Positions 6,223-13,084 of a DNA stretch of 18,570 nt are shown piece after piece. Under the pieces are notes generated by a model. It searched no databases and was not told the origin of the DNA. It saw nothing but the letters and a program-made list of their open reading frames with translations. The first letter of the stretch is position 1; every line of letters begins with the position of its first letter. The stretch is from Chitinophagaceae bacterium UBA7600 (GTDB lineage Bacteria; Bacteroidota; Bacteroidia; Chitinophagales; Chitinophagaceae): positions 1 through 18,570 of the forward strand of contig DLKC01000098.1 of assembly GCA_002478885.1 (NCBI GenBank). Reading direction: 5' to 3'. The position numbers were made by a program, and so were the translations under genes.

Positions 6223-7933
6223 ATTACAGTCGCTGAATGAAATACTAAAAGGCGCTTCAAGGGATGAACTGATTTGGATCAGCGGGTATATTGCTGCATT
6301 TACCGCATCACAACAAAGCCTGCCCGGTGCCGAGCCTGCAGCAAAAGAGTTTGTGCAGGACGCCTCATTTGTAATGCCGGCGTGTACCGTTGTTTATGGA
6401 ACTGAAACCGGTAACTCGAAAAAAGTTGCTACCGATTTCAGCAACCGCCTGAAAAAACAGGGTGTGCAGGCAAAGCTCAAAAGTCTCGACCAATACCGTG
6501 TTGCTGACCTTTCCAAAGAATCTTATATGATCATTGTGATCAGCACACAGGGTGATGGTGAGCCACCGGCGGCGGCAAAAAAGTTCTATGATCATATTCA
6601 TGAAAACTCCCCGGCGCTCAACCAACTCAAATATGGTGTGCTGGCATTGGGAGATTCTGCTTACCCATTATTTTGCAAAACAGGGGAAGATGTTGACAAG
6701 CGTCTTCACCAACTCGGCGGCAGGCGAATTGTTCCGCTGAAAAGATGTGATACCGATTTTGAAGCCGATGCCAACGACTGGATAGGAGAACTGCTAACCG
6801 CCGCATTGGCATTTGACAGCGGCAAACCCGCTGCCATTACCGTAAAGGAAAAACCTGCAAAGGCTGGAAAGAAAACATACGAAGGAGCTGTAGCAAGTAT
6901 CATTAACCTGAACGACCGCGGTTCCAATAAAGAGATTTATCACATAGAAATAACAACAGACGAAAAGATTGTTTACGAACCCGGCGACTCGCTGGGTATC
7001 GTAGCAAGAAACAGCAATGCCGCTGTGCACCGGGTGCTCGATCTTTTGAAATTGAAAGGGGATGAAAAATTTGTTTTCCGTGATCAGCAGCAACATAAGA
7101 TATCTGACATCCTGCGGAGCAAAATGAATCTCCAGTATTTGCCGGCACGCACGGTACAGCTATATGCGAAATCGATGAACAAAGAGATTCCGCAGATAAG
7201 AATGGACCTCGCCGATTTGTTGCGCATTTATCCGCCTGATGGCGCAGTAGATATTCAAAAGCTGTTATCGTTTATGGAGCCGATAAGGCCACGATTGTAT
7301 TCGATAGCCTCCTCACCTGCGGCTCATGGCGATAACGAAGTGCACATTACGGTGAGCCGTATTTCTTTTTTGGTAGACGAGCAAAAGCGTTTCGGGCTTT
7401 GCTCAGATTTTCTCGGGTCGCTTAAAGAAGGCGATATCCTTGATGTGTATGTGCAGAAGAATAATTCATTCAGACTTCCCGAGCCTTCGGCAGACATGAT
7501 CATGATCGGGCCGGGCACCGGTATAGCTCCATTCCGTTCCTTTCTTTTTGAACGCGATGCGAAATCAGCTGGTGGCCGCAACTGGCTTTTCTTTGGCGAG
7601 CAACATTTTGTGTCTGACTTTTTATACCAGACCGATCTGCTTGCGCTTAAAGACACGGGCGTGCTTACAAAACTGAACACGGCATTCAGCCGCGATCAGC
7701 AGGAAAAAATATATGTGCAGCATAAGATGGAGCAACATGCAACCGAGTTGTATCAATGGATTGAAGCCGGTGCCAACGTTTATGTTTGCGGATCAAAAGA
7801 CCCGATGAGTGTTGACGTAGAAAATACATTGATCAAAATTATTGCAGCGCACAAAAATATTCCGGCAGAAGCCGCAACAGCGTTTCTCGCAAATATGAAA
7901 GAAGAGGGTCGTTATCATAAAGACGTCTATTAG
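6206..7933 (+). CDS. cysJ: Sulfite reductase [NADPH] flavoprotein alpha component
   Basis: Diflavin reductase that takes electrons from NADPH through FAD and FMN and hands them to the CysI hemoprotein for the six-electron reduction of sulfite. The 575 residues (E. coli CysJ has 599) carry an N-terminal helix resembling CysJ, a flavodoxin domain starting YGTETGN (64-70) with STQGDGEPP and LALGDSAYP, an FAD-binding barrel with YEPGDSLGI, RLYSIAS (363-369) and GLCSDFL, and an NADPH domain with GPGTGIAPFR (435-444), YVCGS (526-530) and the usual aromatic C-terminus DVY. The ATG at 6206 lies inside the end of the cobA-like gene (17-base overlap), and CysJ-like sequence begins right after it. Adjacent cysI makes sulfite reductase far more likely than another diflavin reductase. 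Confidence 0.96.
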   Translation: MLAGPKLQSLNEILKGASRDELIWISGYIAAFTASQQSLPGAEPAAKEFVQDASFVMPACTVVYGTETGNSKKVATDFSNRLKKQGVQAKLKSLDQYRVADLSKESYMIIVISTQGDGEPPAAAKKFYDHIHENSPALNQLKYGVLALGDSAYPLFCKTGEDVDKRLHQLGGRRIVPLKRCDTDFEADANDWIGELLTAALAFDSGKPAAITVKEKPAKAGKKTYEGAVASIINLNDRGSNKEIYHIEITTDEKIVYEPGDSLGIVARNSNAAVHRVLDLLKLKGDEKFVFRDQQQHKISDILRSKMNLQYLPARTVQLYAKSMNKEIPQIRMDLADLLRIYPPDGAVDIQKLLSFMEPIRPRLYSIASSPAAHGDNEVHITVSRISFLVDEQKRFGLCSDFLGSLKEGDILDVYVQKNNSFRLPEPSADMIMIGPGTGIAPFRSFLFERDAKSAGGRNWLFFGEQHFVSDFLYQTDLLALKDTGVLTKLNTAFSRDQQEKIYVQHKMEQHATELYQWIEAGANVYVCGSKDPMSVDVENTLIKIIAAHKNIPAEAATAFLANMKEEGRYHKDVY

Positions 7934-7993
7934 CAAAAATCGTATATGCAGCTAAAATTACGGACCAGAATTTTGAACAGGCATTAAGCAGTT

Positions 7994-8015
7994 GTTGCGT
8001 CGCACTCTTGTACTG
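7994..8015 (+). repeat. Dispersed GTTGCGTCGCAC repeat, copy C
   Basis: The 12-base core is followed by TCTTGTACTG, matching copy B at 21 of 22 positions. It sits in the 182-base gap between cysJ and cysI, an unusually long gap for two subunits of one enzyme. The rest of the gap has no ORF or strong hairpin that I can see. Confidence 0.65.
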
Positions 8016-8115
8016 TTGGTTCCCTGTTTGGCAATGTATCACCAAAGGCGAGGATCACCGGATAAAACCCGGAACAAAAAAACTACTACTGATCATTTAA
8101 AACTTATAACATACC

Positions 8116-9771
8116 ATGGCACAAAATGAATCACCTGTTGAAAAAATAAAAAAGGCCAGCCAGGGTTTACGTGGTACTTTGAAAGAAAGCCTGCTCGATG
8201 AGCATACCGGCGCTATTCGTGAAGATGACCAGACACTGGTGAAATTTCATGGCATGTATATGCAGGACGATCGCGACAGGCGTGAAGAACGTGCTGCGAA
8301 AAAGCTGGAACGTTTGTATTCGTACATGATCCGGCTGCGCTTGCCGGGAGGTTTGCTTACCGCGCAAAACTGGGAAGCGCTGCATCATATCGCCGGCGAG
8401 CATTCAACCGGTGTTATAAAAATTACAACCCGCCAAACCGTGCAACTGCATGGCGTTTTAAAGAATCACGTGAAGCCTATGATCGCAGGCTTTAATAAAG
8501 AGCATCTTGATTCCATCGCTGCCTGCGGCGATGTAAACAGGAATGTTACCTGCAGTGCGCATCCTAAGTTTTCACCTATACATGAAGAGGTGTTTCGGTA
8601 TGCTGATAAAATAAGTACGGCGCTGTTGCCTAAAACAAAAGCATGGTACGAAATATGGCTCGACGATGAAAAGCTTGTTGAAACAACAGAAGAGGATCCG
8701 CTGTACCAGGACCGTTACCTGCCCAGGAAATTTAAGATAGCTATCGCCATTCCTCCATACAATGATGTTGATCTTTATACCAATGATATTGGCCTTACAG
8801 CTATTATTGAAAATCATAAGCTAACAGGATTTAATGTGGCTGCAGGCGGCGGTATGGGTGCCACGCACGGCAATAAAGAAACCTACCCCCGCCTGGCGTC
8901 TGTTTTTGGTTATGTTGACAAAGACGACCTGCTTAAAGTAGTTTACGAGATAGCTACTACACAAAGAGACTTTGGCAACCGCAGTGACCGCAAATTATCG
9001 CGCCTAAAATATACCATCGACCGCATGGGTATTGATGTTTTCAAAGCTGAAGTAGAAAAACGCAGCACTATAAAATTTGCCCCGGCAAAAAAGGTGCTGT
9101 TTACGCATCGACACGATGAATACGGCTGGCACCAAAATCATGAAGGGCTTTGGTATTATACCGCTTTCGTGGAGAGCGGCCGCGTGCTTGATGAAGGTGA
9201 CCTTAAGATGAAACAGGCATTCCTCGAAATTGCGGAAGCACGAAAGGCTCAGTTCAGATTTACAGCCAACCAGAATTTGATCGTAAGTGATATTAAGGCT
9301 GCAGACAAGGCATTTGTTGAAGAAATTCTTGAAAGGTATGGTGTGGTTGCCAGCACGAACGCAGCCTCGCCCATACGCAGAAATTCGCTGGCCTGCGTCG
9401 CGTTTAATACTTGTCCCCTCGCCCTGGCAGAGGCGCAGCGTTACCTGCCTTCACTCATCACAAAAATTGAAACGGCACTTGCAAAACACAAGTTGCAAAA
9501 CGAAGGTATCGGCATCCGTATGACCGGCTGCCCCAATGGCTGCGCAAGGCCTTATATTTCTGAGATTGGTTTTGTTGGCACCGCCTACGGCCGTTACAAT
9601 ATGCATCTCGGCGCTGATGTAATCGGCGAGCGGCTGAACAAAATTTATAAAGAGAATCTTGATGAAACGGAGATACTCAACGAGCTCGATCAGCTTTTCG
9701 CAAAGTTTGCAGCCGGCAGGCAAAAGAATGAGTCCTTTGGCGATTTCGTGGTAAGGGAAGGGGTCGTGTAG
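8116..9771 (+). CDS. cysI: Sulfite reductase hemoprotein beta component
   Basis: Siroheme and [4Fe-4S] enzyme that reduces sulfite to sulfide with electrons from CysJ. The 551-residue cytoplasmic protein opens with the sulfite reductase sequence DDQTLVKFHGMYMQDDRD, and has the ferredoxin-like half-repeat RLRLPGG, TTRQTVQLHG and GDVNRNVTCS. The cluster and siroheme ligands are Cys427 and Cys433 (ACVAFNTCPLA) and Cys472 and Cys476 (TGCPNGCARP), the expected CX5C...CX3C spacing. Charged residues TRQ, GDVNRN and the R/K positions around siroheme are present. Nitrite reductase is the main alternative in this superfamily, but the pairing with cysJ and the siroheme genes points to sulfite. The ATG is at the N-terminus of recognisable sequence; spacing from cysJ is 182 bases. 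It may be transcribed from the operon promoter and possibly from a local one I cannot identify. Confidence 0.96.
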   Translation: MAQNESPVEKIKKASQGLRGTLKESLLDEHTGAIREDDQTLVKFHGMYMQDDRDRREERAAKKLERLYSYMIRLRLPGGLLTAQNWEALHHIAGEHSTGVIKITTRQTVQLHGVLKNHVKPMIAGFNKEHLDSIAACGDVNRNVTCSAHPKFSPIHEEVFRYADKISTALLPKTKAWYEIWLDDEKLVETTEEDPLYQDRYLPRKFKIAIAIPPYNDVDLYTNDIGLTAIIENHKLTGFNVAAGGGMGATHGNKETYPRLASVFGYVDKDDLLKVVYEIATTQRDFGNRSDRKLSRLKYTIDRMGIDVFKAEVEKRSTIKFAPAKKVLFTHRHDEYGWHQNHEGLWYYTAFVESGRVLDEGDLKMKQAFLEIAEARKAQFRFTANQNLIVSDIKAADKAFVEEILERYGVVASTNAASPIRRNSLACVAFNTCPLALAEAQRYLPSLITKIETALAKHKLQNEGIGIRMTGCPNGCARPYISEIGFVGTAYGRYNMHLGADVIGERLNKIYKENLDETEILNELDQLFAKFAAGRQKNESFGDFVVREGVV

Positions 9772-9802
9772 CCTGCTACTGAAGATTTTTACAGCAAAAT
9801 TT

Positions 9803-9841
9803 AAAGCCGGGAAATAGTTGAAAAATTATGATCCCGGCTTT
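9803..9841 (+). terminator. Hairpin after cysI, weak terminator or processing site
   Basis: AAAGCCGGG (9803-9811) pairs perfectly with CCCGGCTTT (9833-9841), with a 21-base loop. Only three Ts close the stem before GCAG, so it is a poor intrinsic terminator. It could partly separate cysI from the precorrin-2 dehydrogenase gene or protect the upstream mRNA. Confidence 0.45.
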
Positions 9842-9859
9842 GCAGCTTTATTTAGCTTC

Positions 9860-9884
9860 GTTGCGTCGCACACTTCGGCTGCAA
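9860..9884 (+). repeat. Dispersed GTTGCGTCGCAC repeat, copy D
   Basis: The core is followed by ACTTCGGCTGCAA, matching copy A at 23 of 25 positions. TTGC-GTCG and CGGC-(T)-GCAA can form a stem of about 8 bp with one bulge. It lies just before the precorrin-2 dehydrogenase gene (16 bases to its ATG). Confidence 0.65.
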
Positions 9885-9900
9885 AATAAACATCGGTACC

Positions 9901-10533
9901 ATGCAAATACCAGAGACACAAAATACAGATAGTGGGCCCGCTTTAGAGGGTAACCACCTCTTTCCTGTTTTTTTAAAGCTGGAGCAAATGCACCTGTTGC
10001 TTATAGGCGGCGGCAATGTTGCCCTCGAAAAATTGCAGGCCGTTCAAAACAATGCTCCCGCAACAAAGGTGACGGTCATAGCGAAAGAGGTGTTTAGCAA
10101 CTTTGCCGCATATGCAAAGCAATTTCCAAATGTTGAGATTCATGTAAGGGAATACCAGTCAACAGATCTCGACGATTGCGACCTGGTTATCGCCGCAGTT
10201 AACGATATACCTACAAGTGAGCTCATCCGCAACCATGCCAAACAAAAAGGAAAACTGATTAATGTAGCCGACAAGCCTTCACTCTGCGATTTTTATCTTG
10301 GTTCCATCGTTACCAAAGGCAACCTCAGGATCGCCATTTCTACCAATGGAAAATCACCCACCATTGCTAAGCGGTTAAAAGAAATGTTCAACGAGTTGCT
10401 GCCCGCTGAAATGGAAACGTTGTTACAAAACATGCAGCAAATACGCGATCGCTTAAAAGGTGATTTTACCGCAAAAATTGAAAGGCTGAACGAAATAACC
10501 CGGGGGCTTACCGATGGTTATGAAGACAAGTAA
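9901..10533 (+). CDS. Precorrin-2 dehydrogenase / sirohydrochlorin ferrochelatase (CysG N-terminal type)
   Basis: Oxidises precorrin-2 to sirohydrochlorin with NAD+ and probably inserts Fe2+, completing siroheme. The 210-residue protein matches the N-terminal half of CysG and yeast Met8p. It has an NAD-binding Rossmann motif LLIGGGNVALEK (about 33-44), a second strand ending IAAVND, then NVADKPS (121-127, with Asp124 at the position of the catalytic Asp of the family) and FYLGSIVTKGNLRIAISTNG with KSPTIAKRLKE. It ends without the methyltransferase domain, which is encoded separately at 5365. An extra polar N-terminal tail of about 20 residues precedes the domain. It belongs functionally to the sulfite reductase cluster, though a hairpin and repeat copy D separate it from cysI by 129 bases. 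No symbol assigned because names differ (cysG N-half, sirC, met8). Confidence 0.92.
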   Translation: MQIPETQNTDSGPALEGNHLFPVFLKLEQMHLLLIGGGNVALEKLQAVQNNAPATKVTVIAKEVFSNFAAYAKQFPNVEIHVREYQSTDLDDCDLVIAAVNDIPTSELIRNHAKQKGKLINVADKPSLCDFYLGSIVTKGNLRIAISTNGKSPTIAKRLKEMFNELLPAEMETLLQNMQQIRDRLKGDFTAKIERLNEITRGLTDGYEDK

Positions 10534-10665
10534 AACTGCGTCCCGGTAGTTAAAACAAGTGAATTTTCAATGGGATTATTTCGGGAGCATTAATTTTTAC
10601 CTCGCTCTTAAAAATCAGTTTTTTTTGTAACATAACTTACATATGTTTGTTTTTTAAAGGTTCTA

Positions 10666-10697
10666 TTGTTTAAGCGTTTATTTCCGGTATTATTTTG
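10666..10697 (+). promoter_or_regulatory. Candidate promoter of the M4 protease gene
   Basis: TTG at 10666-10668 and TTATTTTG at 10690-10697 (five of six fixed -7 positions), separated by 21 bases, resemble Bacteroidota -33/-7 elements. The predicted transcript would have a leader of about 85-90 bases before the ATG at 10792. I see no terminator in 10534-10665. Confidence 0.35.
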
Positions 10698-10791
10698 ATC
10701 AGTCTTATGATTGGTACTCCTCCAAAGATCATTTGCTAACTGTAACACCTGTGGTTTAGGTTTTTTATTGCTCAATTAAAATATAAACAAC

Positions 10792-12708
10792 ATGAAAAAA
10801 AGGTTACTTACCCTTGGGTTGCTTGTCTTTGTGATGCAGGCGCATTCCCAAAACAGTTTGCTTAAATCCATGAAAGGTGATGCAGGGCTCGCAAAGCAAT
10901 TCACCGAGTTTACTGTTCAGCAGCAGGTTGCATTCAAACCTGAAAAAGCCAGGGAAATATTAGGCCTTGATGCAAATTCGGGTCTTAAATTAATCAGTAC
11001 AGAAAAAGATGCACTTGGCTATACCCACTACCGGTATGTTCAAACTTACCAGGGAGTTCCGGTAGAAAGTTCAATGCTGATTGCACATGTGAAAGACGGT
11101 AAAATTGTTTCCGTAAGCAGTTCGGCAATCACGGATTTTGATGCAACCGCTGCCCAGCAATTAAAGTCTACCGCCATCGATCCAAAAAATGCCATTGAAA
11201 GGGCTGCACAAAATACCGGCGCCAAGACTTTTATGTGGCAGATAAAGGAAATGGAAGCTGCCTATAAAGAACAACTGCGGGATGCGCAGGCAAGCTATTA
11301 TCCAAAGCCGGAAAAGGTATGGTTTAACATTGGCAGCGATTTAAATCCCAAGGCCTTGCGCCTGGCTTATAAGATTGATATTTATGCGTCAGAGCCGGAA
11401 AGCCGTGCTTATTATTTTGTTGATGTTAAAACCGGCGAAATACTTGGCCGCAAAGAACGCATGCATACCACCGACGCTACGGGTACCGCTAATACTGTTT
11501 ACAGTGGAACACAAACCATACACTCAGACCAAACCGGCACCAACGCATTCAGGTTAAGAGATTATACAAGAGGCAATGGAATTATTACTTTCCACGGCGA
11601 TGCGGGGCTTAACGGAACTGACTATACCAATACATCTGCCAACTGGAACCTGGCCCTGCCAGACCAGAATGCTTTGGATGCACATTGGGGTGTTTCAAAA
11701 ACATACGATTTCTACCTTACTAATTTTAACCGGAACAGTGTCGACAATGCGGGTTTTGCCCTGGTTAGTTACGTAAACAAAGGTGGTTTTCTTTATAAGG
11801 ATAACGCAAGCTGGAGTGGAACTGCAATGAACTATGGAAAACGTTCCGGCGGTTCCGGCTATGGCGTTACGGGCATCGACGTCACCGGTCATGAATTAAC
11901 TCACGGCGTTACGCAATATTCCAGCAACCTAAACTATAGCGGAGAATCCGGAGGCATGAATGAAAGTATGAGTGATATTATGGGGAAATCAGTGCAGTTT
12001 TGGGCAAAGCCAACTGATAAAGACTGGAGGTTGAGCAACGATATGAATTGGTTCATCCGTGATATGAGCAATCCGAACGCATTTCAGCAACCGGATACTT
12101 ACGGTGGACTGTACTGGAAAGCCAATGCCGATGTGCATGTATTAAGCGGCGTTGGAAATTTCATGTTTTACCTGCTTGTTGATGGCGGCACCGGAACAAA
12201 TGATAAGGGTAATGCTTACAACGTAACAGGTATTGGCCTTTCCAAGGCTGACCAGATACTTTACCGTTCAGAAACAGTTTATCTCACGCCAACTTCAAAA
12301 TATTCTAACTGGAGAGCAGCCTGCATCCAGTCTGCCAAAGACCTTTACGGCGGCCAGTCAAATGAAGTAGCCCAGGTAAAGAATGCTTTTTATGCTGTTG
12401 GTATTGGCGCTGCTGCTTTTGCAGGTTTTGCGGAAAGTGCAGATCAGCTGATTACCGTTACGCCAAACCCGGTTAGTGGAAGCGTGGCAAACGTCAAATT
12501 CAATCTTGTAAACCAAGGTAATGTTGTTGTAAAAGTTTATGACCGCTCCGGCATCAGCAAACAAAGCTACCAGTTAGGTTCAAGGCAAACAGGCGCTCAG
12601 ACAGTTTCGCTGAATCGCGTTGCCGAACTAAAAAGCGGCGACTACTATATTACTGTTGAGCAGGATGCCGTGGTGATTGGAAAGGTGAAATTACTCGTGG
12701 TTAAATAA
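10792..12708 (+). CDS. Secreted M4 (thermolysin-like) metalloprotease with T9SS sorting domain
   Basis: Extracellular zinc endopeptidase of 638 residues. Seen in order: a signal peptide (KKRLLTLGLLVFVMQAHSQ); a propeptide with FTP/PepSY-like sequence (about 25-220, including YTHYRYVQTYQGVPV); the catalytic domain with HELTH (His367, Glu368, His371), third zinc ligand Glu391 in GGMNESMSD, exactly 20 residues after His371 as in thermolysin, and the acid/base His449 in ADVHVLSGVGN; then about 85 C-terminal residues starting VTPNPVSG and ending KLLVVK. The C-terminal piece fits a type A sorting domain of the type IX secretion system, used to cross the outer membrane and then removed or anchored. 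The propeptide is probably cleaved on maturation. The gene stands alone with its own promoter and a strong terminator, suggesting separate regulation. Substrate is likely general extracellular protein. Confidence 0.94.
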   Translation: MKKRLLTLGLLVFVMQAHSQNSLLKSMKGDAGLAKQFTEFTVQQQVAFKPEKAREILGLDANSGLKLISTEKDALGYTHYRYVQTYQGVPVESSMLIAHVKDGKIVSVSSSAITDFDATAAQQLKSTAIDPKNAIERAAQNTGAKTFMWQIKEMEAAYKEQLRDAQASYYPKPEKVWFNIGSDLNPKALRLAYKIDIYASEPESRAYYFVDVKTGEILGRKERMHTTDATGTANTVYSGTQTIHSDQTGTNAFRLRDYTRGNGIITFHGDAGLNGTDYTNTSANWNLALPDQNALDAHWGVSKTYDFYLTNFNRNSVDNAGFALVSYVNKGGFLYKDNASWSGTAMNYGKRSGGSGYGVTGIDVTGHELTHGVTQYSSNLNYSGESGGMNESMSDIMGKSVQFWAKPTDKDWRLSNDMNWFIRDMSNPNAFQQPDTYGGLYWKANADVHVLSGVGNFMFYLLVDGGTGTNDKGNAYNVTGIGLSKADQILYRSETVYLTPTSKYSNWRAACIQSAKDLYGGQSNEVAQVKNAFYAVGIGAAAFAGFAESADQLITVTPNPVSGSVANVKFNLVNQGNVVVKVYDRSGISKQSYQLGSRQTGAQTVSLNRVAELKSGDYYITVEQDAVVIGKVKLLVVK

Positions 12709-12731
12709 GCGAAATATCTTACCAGTAGACG

Positions 12732-12763
12732 GAGCCGCTTTCTCAAAAAAGCGGCTCTTTTTT
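12732..12763 (+). terminator. Intrinsic terminator of the M4 protease gene
   Basis: GAGCCGCTTT (12732-12741) pairs perfectly with AAAGCGGCTC (12748-12757) around a six-base loop, and six Ts follow. It begins 24 bases after the protease stop codon. Confidence 0.9.
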
Positions 12764-12816
12764 ATTAGCATAAAATGCATTTTTGTCGGCGGGCTTTCAC
12801 CGGGCTATCTTACATC

Positions 12817-12920
12817 GTTGCGACGCTCCGTTCAACCGCACCGCATTGGGCAGCAGGAAGAAAGAATATCGATGCAACGCTTGCTGCCAAAAGATGGGGA
12901 GATGAAAGGAGCGTCGCAAG
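12817..12920. repeat. Non-coding element with 12-bp inverted arms
   Basis: TTGCGACGCTCC (12818-12829) and GGAGCGTCGCAA (12908-12919) are perfect inverted repeats; including flanks, 16 of 18 bases match between GTTGCGACGCTCCGTTCA and the complement of 12903-12920. They enclose 78 bases. The region 12764-13027 has no convincing gene: a 64-codon frame (12775-12969) lacks any domain and runs straight through both arms. The arms resemble the GTTGCG of the other dispersed repeats but diverge after it, so this is listed separately. It may be a dispersed element or MITE-like remnant; no target-site duplication was recognised. Confidence 0.5.
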
Positions 12921-13027
12921 TAAAGACGCTATGAAAAACTGCAGCACGCTTAATAATTACTTTATTTAATCATTGTTCTCAATTCTGTTTGGATCGAAAA
13001 GTATGCGGCCTTTGCGCGTGACCGTAA

Positions 13028-13057
13028 ATAAAAAGCCCGGCTACAGGAACCGGGCTT
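13028..13057 (-). terminator. Intrinsic terminator of the 13085-15115 gene
   Basis: On the - strand, AAGCCCGG pairs with CCGGGCTT over eight bases around a nine-base loop (13033-13040 with 13050-13057), followed by TTTTTATTTA. It lies 28 bases after the stop codon of the upstream gene on that strand. Confidence 0.85.
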
Positions 13058-13084
13058 AAGTTTATTATCGGATGTTTTATGTTT

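Noticed and set aside
12775..12969. 64-codon ORF after the protease terminator
   Set aside because: It passes through both arms of the inverted element, lacks a domain or signal, and follows a terminator without a promoter.
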